Translations under genes and position numbers: made by a program | From: Actinomycetota bacterium | GTDB taxonomy: Bacteria > Actinomycetota > Actinomycetes > Nanopelagicales > Nanopelagicaceae | DNA length: 50,080 nucleotides | NCBI GenBank assembly: GCA_009698615.1 | Contig: WLPU01000014.1 | Location: 1 to 50,080, forward strand | Direction: 5' to 3' | Notes under the pieces: model-generated | Database searches by the model: none | What the model saw: the letters and a program-made list of their open reading frames with translations, nothing else | What the model was told of the DNA's origin: nothing | Shown: in pieces, positions 7,132-15,748 of the stretch | How positions within the stretch are numbered: position 1 is the stretch's first letter | Layout: every line of letters begins with the position of its first letter

Positions 7132-8181
7132 TCAAGACAGAAGCGGCGGCAGGAAGACAAGGCCGCCTACATCTCCTTGCAGTTTGATTCCAGAGAGCTG
7201 CGCTGGAAGAACTAATGTCTCACCTGCTCTAACAGGGATCTCTCCAGAATCCCATTTCAGAATTCCGCTGCCATTACTCACAATTAATATTGAAAAAGAG
7301 TTAGGAGGCAAGGCAACTTCAGAGGTTGTCGCCACTCGCAGCGCGCGAAAGAAATCATCCCCCTCTTTAGCAAATAAGGAATAAATACTTGATGTGTCGT
7401 TCCTGAGCAACTCGCGTTGGCTTGGAAAGTAACTCTCTGTGGCATTGCGATCAGGCTTGAGGGTCAGGCCAGAGATCACTTTCTCCCAACCAAGTCCTAG
7501 AGTCGCAGCGTTCTCACTCAACCCAAAAGTCTTGTACTCGCACAAAATAGAAAAAGATGTCGGCTCTTGGCACTCAGCAATAAGAGTTCCTGGACCAATG
7601 GCGTGCAATGTTCCGGCTGGCACATAGATCACTTGACCCATCGATACGGTGTATTCATTCATCAGCCCCAAAATCTTTTCAATTGACTGCTCTTGGATGT
7701 GACGCGCAAGTTCATCTGCACCGATTTCCTGACGCATCCCTAGCCAAATCTTTGAGCCAGGGTCCGTATCGAGAACAATCCAACCTTCAGTTTTGCCGAA
7801 AAAACTATTGAGATGTCGCTTTGCAAAATCGCGAGTGGGATGCGCATGCACTGGCAATCGCTCGCCTGCATCCAATAATTTAACTAATAGAGCTGAATTA
7901 TTTTTCATCAATCGGGCTAAATCCTCGCCCAGCCACCCTTGTGGGTTTTCAGAGATGAGATCATCCAAATAGCCGGCCTCGGTCAGCGATACGCCAATTT
8001 TTTCTCCAGCCCCTGGAGGCAAAATACTTGGTGGCAGCTTCGAAATCGAGCCAACCCAATCTTCAGGTCCCTGAACATCATTGGGTTGGTGTCGAAACTT
8101 GTTGATTTTTGCACCACCGGCGTAGAAAACTGGAACACGGTTATCGGCAACTCTCAATGGCTTCAAGGCATCTGGTGACAT
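7132..8181 (-). CDS. manA: mannose-6-phosphate isomerase
   Basis: A 349-residue type I phosphomannose isomerase, interconverting mannose-6-phosphate and fructose-6-phosphate in the cytoplasm. Metal-site residues are visible in LPVHAHPTRD (His112, His114), GKTEGW (Glu132) and VPAGTLHAIGPG (His193), followed by the ECQEPTSFS strand. Length and cupin arrangement agree with the shorter bacterial enzymes. The start ATG at 8181 is supported by a TACTCT -10 hexamer ending 6 bases before it, with no ribosome site, i.e. a probable leaderless message. The neighbours are not of the same pathway, so it seems to be a single-gene unit that feeds glycolysis or GDP-mannose synthesis. Confidence 0.92.
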   Translation of the reverse strand: MSPDALKPLRVADNRVPVFYAGGAKINKFRHQPNDVQGPEDWVGSISKLPPSILPPGAGEKIGVSLTEAGYLDDLISENPQGWLGEDLARLMKNNSALLVKLLDAGERLPVHAHPTRDFAKRHLNSFFGKTEGWIVLDTDPGSKIWLGMRQEIGADELARHIQEQSIEKILGLMNEYTVSMGQVIYVPAGTLHAIGPGTLIAECQEPTSFSILCEYKTFGLSENAATLGLGWEKVISGLTLKPDRNATESYFPSQRELLRNDTSSIYSLFAKEGDDFFRALRVATTSEVALPPNSFSILIVSNGSGILKWDSGEIPVRAGETLVLPAQLSGIKLQGDVGGLVFLPPLLS

Positions 8182-8187
8182 GTATGG

Positions 8188-8193
8188 AGAGTA
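8188..8193 (-). promoter_or_regulatory. -10 element of leaderless manA promoter
   Basis: TACTCT on the minus strand, separated by 6 bases from the manA ATG. This places the expected transcription start on the start codon. Confidence 0.5.
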
Positions 8194-8252
8194 TTAGTTG
8201 AGTGTTATTGGTTCAAGGATATTTCGCATGGGTGATAAATAATTATTCACGA

Positions 8253-8924
8253 TCAGCATTTTCGGTAATGCCCTTTCACGTGAGTGCCTTTCTTAGTCGT
8301 ATAAGACTTAACCCAACAACGGCCAGTTTTCTTCGGCTTCAACTTCTTAGCGGATTTGATTGTGGTTTTGGTTCTTACAGGCGACTTCACGGTGGGTTTG
8401 AAGACGGTTGTTGAGGTGGTTCCGGTCCCGCCGACGTAAAGGAAATATGCGCTGTACCAATCTGTGGCAATTGCGCTCTGTGCCACTGCAAGCTTGAGCG
8501 AGCCAGCACAGACAAGTGCTTTCAATCGATTCTCCAGTGCATCCTTCATGCGCGCGCCATTGGAGCCAGCATAAAGTTCTGGCCAGAGATTTTCTTTCGC
8601 ATCTGTAGCGCCTCCGACCTCCAGCGGCACTAAATGATCTTCTTCAAAATCTGAAGTATTCATATCTTTATAACGAGAATAAGTGGTTTGTAATTGCTGG
8701 ATCTTAAGAGCGGTGGTGTAAGAACTTGAGGGCCTGACCGTCGCGGTCCATCCAGATACGCAAATGGTCGAATAAATATTGCTCTGGGTGACATTGGGAT
8801 TGATCGCACCTGGAGTCACAGATCGAATTGGCATGTAATATGTAGGAGGAGGTGCGCCAACGGAGGGCGTGATCGATGCGCCAAGGAGAAGAGGGAGAAG
8901 TAAACCTAGGCACCTGAATCTCAT
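8253..8924 (-). CDS. secreted HNH-type nuclease-like protein
   Basis: A 223-residue protein with an N-terminal signal peptide (Arg-containing n-region, LGLLLPLLLGAS core, cleavage near residue 23). Residues 90-120 contain EEDHLVPLEVGG and ENLWPE, the Asp-His ... Asn ... Trp-Pro-Glu pattern of the HNH/GmrSD-like fold found in many actinobacterial exported proteins. A Gly/Thr linker near residue 155 leads to a strongly basic tail (about 165-223) rich in Lys and Arg with two Cys, which could bind nucleic acid or cell wall. Likely role: extracellular nuclease used in DNA scavenging or competition; this is inferred from the motif. The start has a TACCCT -10 hexamer 7 bases upstream. Confidence 0.8.
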   Translation of the reverse strand: MRFRCLGLLLPLLLGASITPSVGAPPPTYYMPIRSVTPGAINPNVTQSNIYSTICVSGWTATVRPSSSYTTALKIQQLQTTYSRYKDMNTSDFEEDHLVPLEVGGATDAKENLWPELYAGSNGARMKDALENRLKALVCAGSLKLAVAQSAIATDWYSAYFLYVGGTGTTSTTVFKPTVKSPVRTKTTIKSAKKLKPKKTGRCWVKSYTTKKGTHVKGHYRKC

Positions 8925-8931
8925 GCACCAA

Positions 8932-8937
8932 AGGGTA
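8932..8937 (-). promoter_or_regulatory. -10 element of leaderless HNH-gene promoter
   Basis: TACCCT on the minus strand, 7 bases before the ATG at 8924; no ribosome site lies between. Confidence 0.45.
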
Positions 8938-8969
8938 ACTCTGGGTGAGAATTTAGGGTAGGCAATCCG

Positions 8970-10028
8970 TTATAGAACGATCACCGTCATTCCAGCTTTT
9001 CGTTGTTTGCTCATCGACATTAGCGCCTTGGGAGCTTGATCTAATGAAATTCTTTCTGAAATCAGCAATTGCGGGCTCAGCACCCCTCGCGCAATATCGC
9101 TCAACATAAGTGGATAGTGGGCAGCAGACATTCCGTGCACTCCATGAAGATGCAATTCGCGACTAATGACTGTATGCATTGGAACGCTCCCAGCAGTGCC
9201 AATTACACCAGGAGGTAGCAAGCCAATTTGTAAGTGATCGCCTTGCGGGCGAAGTGACTCAACAGATTGCTGGGCCGTCACGATACTTCCCAATGCGTCC
9301 ACACTTACATCTGCACCGCCACTGGTGAGAAAGCGGATCTGTTCGACTGGGTCACTCTCTTGCGAATTAATCAGATGATCGGCTCCAACTGTGCGAGCAA
9401 GACTAAGAGCCGTCTGTGAAATATCCACTGCGATAACTCTCGCCCCTCGCGACTTTGCAATCATGATTGCCGCAAGACCTATCCCTCCGCAACCAAATAT
9501 TGCGACGGTATCTGTTGGCATTATTGGCCGCACGAGAACAAGGGCGCGATACGAGGTTGCGAATCTGCATCCGAGCGAGGCAGCAACTTCGAATGTCATT
9601 GAATCTGGAATCTTTACCACATTGAAATCAGCGCGTGGAATTGCAACGAACTCGGCAAATGAACCAGGGCCGTTGAAGCCAGGCTGCCATTGATTGGGAC
9701 ACACTTGAGCATTACCGGTAGTGCAGTGAGAGCAAAGTCCGCAGCCACAAATGAATGGAACGATCACCCGATCGCCAATACTCAAATCCTTTACATTGGC
9801 GCCAATGTGATGAATCGTTCCCGCAAATTCATGGCCAGGAGTATGAGGAAAATTGGTGATGTCATCATCATGACCCATCCATGCATGCCAGTCGCTTCGA
9901 CATAAACCAGTGGCTTCAACTTTTATGACAACAGTCGCTTTGGAATCTTGTCCAGCGACATGCGTAGGTATCGCCACCTGCGTGATGTAAGGGTCCTGTT
10001 GAGGACCATCAAAAACTAAGGCGCGCAT
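8970..10028 (-). CDS. zinc-dependent alcohol dehydrogenase family protein
   Basis: A 352-residue medium-chain dehydrogenase with complete zinc sites: GLCRSDWHAW (Cys43), GHE (His66-Glu67) and a structural cluster Cys96, Cys99, Cys102, Cys110. The NAD(P)-binding motif GCGGIGLAA follows near residue 176. The CRSDWH variant of the catalytic loop is typical of the alcohol/aldehyde-type dehydrogenases common in Actinobacteria. It stands alone and is transcribed divergently from a small secreted protein across only 43 bases. A TACGAT hexamer lies 7 bases before the ATG, so the message is probably leaderless. The substrate is unknown; a general alcohol or aldehyde detoxification role is possible. 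Confidence 0.88.
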   Translation of the reverse strand: MRALVFDGPQQDPYITQVAIPTHVAGQDSKATVVIKVEATGLCRSDWHAWMGHDDDITNFPHTPGHEFAGTIHHIGANVKDLSIGDRVIVPFICGCGLCSHCTTGNAQVCPNQWQPGFNGPGSFAEFVAIPRADFNVVKIPDSMTFEVAASLGCRFATSYRALVLVRPIMPTDTVAIFGCGGIGLAAIMIAKSRGARVIAVDISQTALSLARTVGADHLINSQESDPVEQIRFLTSGGADVSVDALGSIVTAQQSVESLRPQGDHLQIGLLPPGVIGTAGSVPMHTVISRELHLHGVHGMSAAHYPLMLSDIARGVLSPQLLISERISLDQAPKALMSMSKQRKAGMTVIVL

Positions 10029-10035
10029 ACAGCAA

Positions 10036-10041
10036 ATCGTA
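10036..10041 (-). promoter_or_regulatory. -10 element of leaderless dehydrogenase promoter
   Basis: TACGAT on the minus strand with a 7-base gap to the ATG at 10028. It shares the 43-base divergent region with the promoter of the 10072 gene. Confidence 0.45.
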
Positions 10042-10059
10042 TCTCGGATACATGTTCAC

Positions 10060-10065
10060 TAGAAT
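10060..10065 (+). promoter_or_regulatory. -10 element of leaderless promoter for small secreted protein
   Basis: TAGAAT, 6 bases before the GTG at 10072, with no ribosome site. Confidence 0.5.
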
Positions 10066-10071
10066 AAAAGT

Positions 10072-10518
10072 GTGAAGACTCCCAGGTATCTTTTAGTACT
10101 GCTTTCAATTATCAGCGTGACTGGTCTCTTCGTTGGTGCCTATTCATTCATCCACCGCGCAGCCTCTGAGCAAGTTTATGTATTCAATTGTGGAGTTATT
10201 GATTTCAAACCAAATTCCCTTACTCAGTTTTGTGCTGATGCAAACGTAGGAGTCGCGGACATCAAATGGGAGACTTGGGGAGCTAATGGAGCAACTGCTT
10301 CGGCAACATACGCCCTCAATAATTGTGAACCTACGTGTGTGGCTGGCACATGGAAATATGCAGATGTCAAAATTTCCTTGAGTAAACCAGTGACGAGCCA
10401 AGGTAAGACAGTCCTGAGCAGACTAGATTTGAAAACTACAGATTCGAAAGAAATGCTACCGATGGGCACGACGAACAAGGATGGTTGGGACTTGGAGTCA
10501 AAACCCTTAGGTAAGTAA
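10072..10518 (+). CDS. small exported protein of unknown function
   Basis: A 148-residue protein beginning with an uncleaved or cleaved signal segment (residues 7-25 hydrophobic), then a secreted domain with four conserved-looking cysteines (40, 54, 85, 89). The pattern FNCG ... FCADAN ... WETWGANGATA ... NNCEPTCVAG resembles a family of exported hypothetical proteins widespread in Actinobacteria, for which I know no function. The Cys pairs probably form disulfides outside the cell. The GTG start fits the leaderless promoter 6 bases upstream. The 3' end overlaps the convergent amidotransferase gene by 12 bases. Confidence 0.8.
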   Translation: MKTPRYLLVLLSIISVTGLFVGAYSFIHRAASEQVYVFNCGVIDFKPNSLTQFCADANVGVADIKWETWGANGATASATYALNNCEPTCVAGTWKYADVKISLSKPVTSQGKTVLSRLDLKTTDSKEMLPMGTTNKDGWDLESKPLGK

Positions 10519-11250
10519 AATCGATTGCGTTGAAAAATCTTTTCGGTCGACGCTGAGCATGGAGTGATTTGGAATCTCAATCCATCCTTCTTGATTCCAG
10601 CCAGAGGATGCAACAACCAGACCTTTTGAATCTTTTCGGTATTTCAATTCGTAATATTCTTGAGTCGCCCATTCAGGCTGGCGATTGGGGTTATTTTCAC
10701 GAACAACGACGAGAGTATCTTCATTCATGACCATGGCATTAATGCTTGAATAATCGCAACTTTCCATGATTAGTTTGACTCCTTTTCGTACTCCTTCTAC
10801 GAAGCCACACTTCTTAATCATTGTCATCAGAAAATAGAAATACCGCTCGCTATCGGTCTGCCCCAGAATCAAAGGAGCAAACTCCGGATCGATTAAATGG
10901 TCTAAGGCCGATGGAGGCAAAATTGATCCGTTGTGAATAAACGTGAAATCTTGGTAAACAAACGGGTGCGTATTATTTTCACTCACGGGTAATCCAGCAG
11001 TCGCCCAGCGCAGATGTAACAAGCCTCCATCGCTCTGCGTCGAACTAATTGCTGAATCAAATTGAGCGCTTGTATGCGCCATCTGCGCTGCGCGCACTAG
11101 CTGGACTTTATCTTGTCCATGATCAATAGTGGCAACTCCCCAACCGTCGCAATGAACAGAGGAAAGGTCTACAAAGTTTTGAAAATCGCCTCCAGCCATA
11201 CGCGGGAAAGTGGTGACCTCGTGCGACACGTAGCCCATTAATCGGCACAT
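10507..11250 (-). CDS. class II glutamine amidotransferase (YafJ/EgtC-like)
   Basis: A protein of about 247 residues that must begin MCRLMGYV, so that Met removal exposes the N-terminal nucleophile Cys of class II (Ntn) amidotransferases. The ATG at 11250 is therefore chosen over the longer frame starting at 11280. Typical motifs follow: HCDGWGVA, LHLRWATAG and FIHNGSI. It hydrolyses glutamine or a gamma-glutamyl compound; no synthase domain is fused. It is transcribed away from the amine-utilisation genes beginning at 11380. A gamma-glutamyl hydrolase acting on products of that pathway is possible but not shown; EgtC in ergothioneine synthesis is another family member, though no other egt genes are nearby. 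Confidence 0.88.
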   Translation of the reverse strand: MCRLMGYVSHEVTTFPRMAGGDFQNFVDLSSVHCDGWGVATIDHGQDKVQLVRAAQMAHTSAQFDSAISSTQSDGGLLHLRWATAGLPVSENNTHPFVYQDFTFIHNGSILPPSALDHLIDPEFAPLILGQTDSERYFYFLMTMIKKCGFVEGVRKGVKLIMESCDYSSINAMVMNEDTLVVVRENNPNRQPEWATQEYYELKYRKDSKGLVVASSGWNQEGWIEIPNHSMLSVDRKDFSTQSILLT

Positions 11251-11330
11251 ATTTGAATAAACCTCTTCCTCGAGGAGCACACTTTACGTTAGAAAGGTTA
11301 CCTCGGTCATCCCCGCCGAACCAGCAAGAC

Positions 11331-11356
11331 CTACTTGCCTATACCTGGCGAAGTAG
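11331..11356 (+). other. leader hairpin upstream of the amine permease
   Basis: CTACTTGCC (11331-11339) can pair with GGC-G-AAGTAG (11347-11356), leaving a 7-base loop and one bulged G. It lies about 10 bases before the AGGAGG ribosome site (11367-11372). It matches no riboswitch class I can recognise. Confidence 0.3.
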
Positions 11357-11379
11357 CAAAAGCTATAGGAGGCTAAATC

Positions 11380-12927
11380 TTGGCAATCACAAACGACGAT
11401 GAACGTCGGTTAGCGGATCTTGGATACAAGCAAGAGCTCAACCGAACTTGGAGTAGTTTTTCAAATTTTGCAATCTCCTTTTCAATTATTTCAATCTTGG
11501 CTGGCTGCTTTACAACATTCGCCCAGGCCTGGAACAACGGTGGACCGGTAGCAATTTCAATCGGATGGCCACTAATCTCTGCTTGTATTTTGATCATTGG
11601 ACTTTGTATGTCAGAGCTTGCCTCTGCTTACCCAACTTCCGGTGGCATCTACTGGTGGGCATCCAAGCTAGGCGGAGCAAAAGCTGGTTTCTTTACAGGC
11701 TGGCTCAACCTCATTGGCTTGGTATCAGTAACTGCTTCTGTGGGATATGGCGTAACAGGCTTTATCAATAACCTAATTGGCTTGTATTCACCTAGTTATG
11801 CCACCAACTTTATGGGTGGCGATTACATCAAACAGCAATTCGTCCTCTTCTTAATAGTTATTGCGTTTGCGACTCTCGTAAATATCTATAGCGGTCCACT
11901 TCTGTCGATGTTTAATAACATTTCAGTCTGGTGGCACGTCTTGGGTACTGTGGTAGTTGTTGGAATTTTGCTCTTCGGAACCAGCAAACATCAAACACTT
12001 CATTGGATGTTCACGACACATATTAATAACTCAGGTTTTGGCAATAACAGTTATTGGTATTTCGTGTTGCCTCTCGGCTTCTTGCTGACGCAGTACACAA
12101 TCACAGGCTTTGACGCTTCAGCTCACCTTTCAGAAGAGACGCATGATGCACATGTGTCCTCTGCAAAGGGAATCTGGAAATCAATCGCTTACTCAGCAAT
12201 TGGTGGATACATCCTGCTCATGGCATTTTTATATGTAGCCACAAACACGGATTACATCAACTCATTTGATCCTAAAGTAAATCCATACGGTGGTGGTCAG
12301 ATAATCGCTCTGCTCTATAGCGCACTGGGTGGCGGAGCATCATTCAAGTTGATTATTCTCATCACAACCGTCGGGCAAATTTTCTGTGTTACTGCTTGCC
12401 TAACATCTTGCTCGCGCATGATGTTTGCATTCTCACGTGACGGGGCAGTTCCTGGGGGCAACCTTTGGAAGAAAGTTAACTCTCACCACGTTCCTGTTAA
12501 CGCAGTGATTGCCTCGGCAATTGGTGGGATAACGATGACACTTCCCGCACTCTGGAAGAGTCCAACCGGTGCACCAACGGCTTTTTACGCAGTTGTATCT
12601 GTTTGCGTAATTAGTCTCTACCTTGCATTCATGATTCCAATCTACCTTCGCCTCAAAGCTGGAAGTTCTTTCAAGGCAGGCGCGTGGACTCTAGGATCTA
12701 AATATAAGTGGATGTGTACTGTGGCAGTAGCAGAGATTGCAATTATCTCTGTCTACTTCATTTTGCCATTTGCTCCAGCTGGAACTCCCGGAAATAAGGA
12801 TTTCACTTGGACTGCAGTTAATTACGCACCGATTATTACTGGCGGCGCTCTCATCATCCTTTGGATTTGGTGGCAGCTCTCAGCAAAGAAGTGGTTTACA
12901 GGGCCACGGAGTAATATCAACGGGTAA
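11380..12927 (+). CDS. APC-family amino acid / GABA / polyamine permease
   Basis: A 515-residue protein with about twelve hydrophobic segments. It belongs to the amino acid/choline transporter branch (TC 2.A.3.4): the N-terminal DLGYKQELNRTWSSFSNFA and the SELASAYPTSGGIYWWASKL segments are characteristic. The start is a TTG with a perfect AGGAGG site 7 bases before it (11367-11372). It leads the plus-strand group permease - GS-like ligase - aldehyde dehydrogenase - SDR, although a strong terminator separates it from the next gene, so it may be a separate transcript. Context suggests import of a polyamine, GABA or a related amine. Specificity cannot be read from sequence alone. Confidence 0.92.
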   Translation: MAITNDDERRLADLGYKQELNRTWSSFSNFAISFSIISILAGCFTTFAQAWNNGGPVAISIGWPLISACILIIGLCMSELASAYPTSGGIYWWASKLGGAKAGFFTGWLNLIGLVSVTASVGYGVTGFINNLIGLYSPSYATNFMGGDYIKQQFVLFLIVIAFATLVNIYSGPLLSMFNNISVWWHVLGTVVVVGILLFGTSKHQTLHWMFTTHINNSGFGNNSYWYFVLPLGFLLTQYTITGFDASAHLSEETHDAHVSSAKGIWKSIAYSAIGGYILLMAFLYVATNTDYINSFDPKVNPYGGGQIIALLYSALGGGASFKLIILITTVGQIFCVTACLTSCSRMMFAFSRDGAVPGGNLWKKVNSHHVPVNAVIASAIGGITMTLPALWKSPTGAPTAFYAVVSVCVISLYLAFMIPIYLRLKAGSSFKAGAWTLGSKYKWMCTVAVAEIAIISVYFILPFAPAGTPGNKDFTWTAVNYAPIITGGALIILWIWWQLSAKKWFTGPRSNING

Positions 12928-12938
12928 TTCCTTTAAGG

Positions 12939-12980
12939 CTAAAAAGCCCCCGTCACGAAAGTGTGACGGGGGCTTTTTAG
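12939..12980. terminator. intrinsic terminator after the amine permease
   Basis: A perfect 18-bp inverted repeat (12939-12956 with 12963-12980) around a 6-base loop. The stem has a GCCCCCGTCAC core and is flanked by A5 on the left and T5 on the right, so it could act in both directions. It begins 11 bases after the permease stop. Confidence 0.93.
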
Positions 12981-13007
12981 TGAGTAGATTTTCACATCCT
13001 TAATAGA

Positions 13008-13013
13008 TACGCT
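13008..13013 (+). promoter_or_regulatory. -10 element of leaderless promoter for the GS-like gene
   Basis: TACGCT, 6 bases before the ATG at 13020. No ribosome site is present. It lies just after the terminator, so the catabolic genes have their own promoter. Confidence 0.5.
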
Positions 13014-13019
13014 CTATTC

Positions 13020-14378
13020 ATGAGCACATTGAGCGTTGATCAATTAAAAGACGCCGTTAAGAGCGGTGAGATCGATACCGTGGTCGTTGCAATGACAGAT
13101 ATGCAAGGTCGCCTCGTTGGAAAAAGAATTCATGCTCAACACTTTCTCGATGACACTCTTCACCACGGAACAGAGGGCTGTAACTACCTATTAGCAGTTG
13201 ATATGGATATGAATACCGTCCAAGGGTATGAAATGTCGTCTTGGGAGACTGGCTATAGCGATTTAGCAATGATGCCTGATCTTTCAACGATGCGAAGGAT
13301 TCCGTGGCAAGAAGGCGCCGCACTGGTTCTAGCCGATGTGCAATGGTTAGATGGTAAAGACGTAGTTGCCTCCCCACGCCAAATTTTGCGCAAACAGATA
13401 AAAGCCCTAGCTGATGCTGGAATGCAACCCATGGTGGGTACCGAACTCGAATTCGTTCTCTATAACAATTCATATGAAGATGCATGGGATAAGCACTACA
13501 TCGGGCTTACTCCTGCCAATCAATACAACGTCGATTATTCGATCTTGGGCGGGTCGCGCGTTGAGCCATTGATGCGCTCTATTCGTCTCGGTATGTCTGG
13601 TGCCGGCATGAAAGTTGAGTCAATTAAGGGCGAATGTAATTTTGGCCAACATGAGATCGCCTTCCGTTATTCTGATGCGCTGAGCAATTGCGATAACCAC
13701 GTTATTTATAAGAATGGTGCAAAAGAGATCGCAGCTGCGGCTGGTTATGCGTTGACCTTCATGGCTAAGCCCAACGAGCGCGAAGGCAACTCGTCACACA
13801 TCCATTGCTCTTTCCGCGGACTTGACGGCTCAATGGTGATGATCGATGAAGCAGATAAGGATTTTGGCTTAAGTGATATCGGACGACATTTCATCGCTGG
13901 ACAAATCGCGCATCTTCGCGAACTCTCCCTGCTTTTTGCACCAAATATCAATTCATATAAAAGATACGTACCTGGGTCTTTTGCCCCAACTGCTATCCGC
14001 TGGGGCCGTGACAATCGCACTTGTGCGTTGCGCTTAGTTGGGCACGGTGAAGGACTCCGTTTAGAAAACCGCGTTCCTGGTGGAGATGTCAACCCATATC
14101 TAGCAGTGGCTGGGATTATTGCCGCGGGACTCGATGGAATTAAGAAAAAGATGGCCTTAGAACCTGCCTTTGAGGGCAATGCTTATGCCTCGGATTCACC
14201 TCGAGTTCCATCTCGAATGCAGGAGGCACAAGATCTCTGGAATCAAAGTAGTTGGATTAAAGAAACTTTTGGCGCAGAAGTGCAATCACATTATGCAAAT
14301 ATGGCTGATATCGAAATGGCCGCTTATGGCAAAGCAGTTACCAACTGGGAGCTCTTCCGCAACTTCGAAAGGTCATAA
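13020..14378 (+). CDS. glutamine synthetase family ligase (gamma-glutamylpolyamine synthetase-like)
   Basis: A 452-residue protein of the glutamine synthetase fold. The N-terminal beta-grasp domain contains TDMQGRLVGKR (about residues 26-36), a variant seen in PuuA/GlnA3-type enzymes. The catalytic domain shows TELEF (Glu142, Glu144), the GECNFGQHEI metal/nucleotide segment, and SHIHCSF. The adenylylation loop of true GlnA is not evident. PuuA-type enzymes attach glutamate to putrescine or other amines with ATP as the first step of catabolism. The immediately downstream aldehyde dehydrogenase (4-base gap) supports that reading over ammonium assimilation. Classed by motifs and context; the amine is not known. 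Confidence 0.88.
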   Translation: MSTLSVDQLKDAVKSGEIDTVVVAMTDMQGRLVGKRIHAQHFLDDTLHHGTEGCNYLLAVDMDMNTVQGYEMSSWETGYSDLAMMPDLSTMRRIPWQEGAALVLADVQWLDGKDVVASPRQILRKQIKALADAGMQPMVGTELEFVLYNNSYEDAWDKHYIGLTPANQYNVDYSILGGSRVEPLMRSIRLGMSGAGMKVESIKGECNFGQHEIAFRYSDALSNCDNHVIYKNGAKEIAAAAGYALTFMAKPNEREGNSSHIHCSFRGLDGSMVMIDEADKDFGLSDIGRHFIAGQIAHLRELSLLFAPNINSYKRYVPGSFAPTAIRWGRDNRTCALRLVGHGEGLRLENRVPGGDVNPYLAVAGIIAAGLDGIKKKMALEPAFEGNAYASDSPRVPSRMQEAQDLWNQSSWIKETFGAEVQSHYANMADIEMAAYGKAVTNWELFRNFERS

Positions 14379-14382
14379 ATTC

Positions 14383-15735
14383 GTGTCATACGATGTCATA
14401 AATCCAGCAACAGAAAAGATTGTCACTACGATCGAGCATTTTGATCTTGCGGCTACTGATGCCGTAATCGCACAGGCAGCAAAAGCATATGACTCATGGC
14501 GTCATGTTGCTCCATCCGATCGCGCTACTTTGCTGCGCAAGTTTGCCGCAGTTGTTGCCTCCCATAAGGAAGAGCTCGCAGCCCTAGAAATTGCTAACTC
14601 CGGACATACGCGCGGAAATGCGTTGTGGGAAGTAGATAACGTAGTCAACGTCTTAACTTATTATTCGGCTGCACCAGAGCGACTCTTTGGAAAGCAAATC
14701 CCAGTTGCAGGCGGCGTCGACATTACTTTTAAAGAGCCACTTGGAGTTGTCGGTGTGATTGTTCCTTGGAACTTCCCGATGCCAATTGCTGGTTGGGGTT
14801 TTGCTCCAGCACTTGCTGCCGGAAATACAGTTGTCCTCAAGCCTGCTGAGTACACGCCACTGACTGCAATGAAATTGGGCGAATACGCATTGGAGGCTGG
14901 AATTCCCAAAGGCGTCTTTACGGTATCACCAGGCAAGGGAAGCATTGTTGGAAATCGTTTTGTCACTAATCCCCTCGTGCGGAAAGTTGTTTTTACCGGC
15001 TCAACTCAAGTTGGTAAAGCAATCATGGCTGGATGCGCCGACCAAGTGAAGCGTGTCACGCTAGAACTTGGGGGAAAGAGCTCCAATATTATTTTCGCTG
15101 ACGCGGACATAGCAAAGGCGGCTGGTTCAGCACCTGGCGCCGTATTTGATAATGCTGGACAAGATTGCTGTGCACGCACGCGTATCTTGGTTCAAAAAAG
15201 CGCATTTGATTCTTTTATGGAACATTTCGAAGTAGCTGTAAAGAAATTCCGCGTAGAGGATCCATCCCTTGCAACCGCTGATATGGGTCCGCTAATTTCC
15301 CGCAAACAATTGGATTCAGTCCAAACATTTCTTGATGAACCCATCGCTTTTACTGGTAGCGCACCTACTGGCCCGGGATTTTGGATGGCACCTACTGTCT
15401 TAATGCCTAAAAATACTCAAGCCCGTTCCTGGCGTGAGGAAGTATTTGGACCTGTTGTTTCGGTCATGACTTTCGAAGATGAAGCTCAGGGCATTGAGAT
15501 GGCTAATGATTCTGAATACGGACTTTCAGGTTCTATTTGGACCCGAGATGTTGGACGCGCTCTTCGAGTATCGCGCGCAATTGAAACTGGCAACCTTTCA
15601 ATCAATTCCAATTCCTCCGTTCGCTTCTCGACTCCTTTCGGTGGCTTTAAGCAGTCCGGACTTGGTCGAGAACTCGGCCCCGACGCACTAGATTCCTTTA
15701 CAGAAGTTAAGAACGTATTCATTTCCAACGACTAG
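14383..15735 (+). CDS. NAD(P)-dependent aldehyde dehydrogenase
   Basis: The start is the GTG at 14383, four bases after the ligase stop and preceded by GAAAGG. Longer in-frame extension into the previous gene is an artefact. The 450-residue product has the ALDH motifs VPWNFPMP (Asn130), LELGGKSSNIIF (Glu228) and GQDCCARTR (Cys262/263). It is about 30 residues shorter than usual; the loss seems to fall between DMGPLIS and the FWMAPTV strand, a surface region in the catalytic domain. In the PuuC role it would oxidise gamma-glutamyl-aminobutyraldehyde; this comes from context. It sits between the GS-like ligase and an SDR, all on the plus strand. Confidence 0.92.
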   Translation: MSYDVINPATEKIVTTIEHFDLAATDAVIAQAAKAYDSWRHVAPSDRATLLRKFAAVVASHKEELAALEIANSGHTRGNALWEVDNVVNVLTYYSAAPERLFGKQIPVAGGVDITFKEPLGVVGVIVPWNFPMPIAGWGFAPALAAGNTVVLKPAEYTPLTAMKLGEYALEAGIPKGVFTVSPGKGSIVGNRFVTNPLVRKVVFTGSTQVGKAIMAGCADQVKRVTLELGGKSSNIIFADADIAKAAGSAPGAVFDNAGQDCCARTRILVQKSAFDSFMEHFEVAVKKFRVEDPSLATADMGPLISRKQLDSVQTFLDEPIAFTGSAPTGPGFWMAPTVLMPKNTQARSWREEVFGPVVSVMTFEDEAQGIEMANDSEYGLSGSIWTRDVGRALRVSRAIETGNLSINSNSSVRFSTPFGGFKQSGLGRELGPDALDSFTEVKNVFISND

Positions 15736-15748
15736 GAGCACACATAAC

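Noticed and set aside
11331-11379. Riboswitch upstream of the amine permease
   Set aside because: Only one simple hairpin is visible; none of the guanidine, glycine or glutamine riboswitch signatures was seen.
14170-14382. Long N-terminal extension of the aldehyde dehydrogenase frame into the GS-like gene
   Set aside because: Family homology begins at the GTG at 14383, which has a ribosome site; the extension lies in another gene's coding frame.
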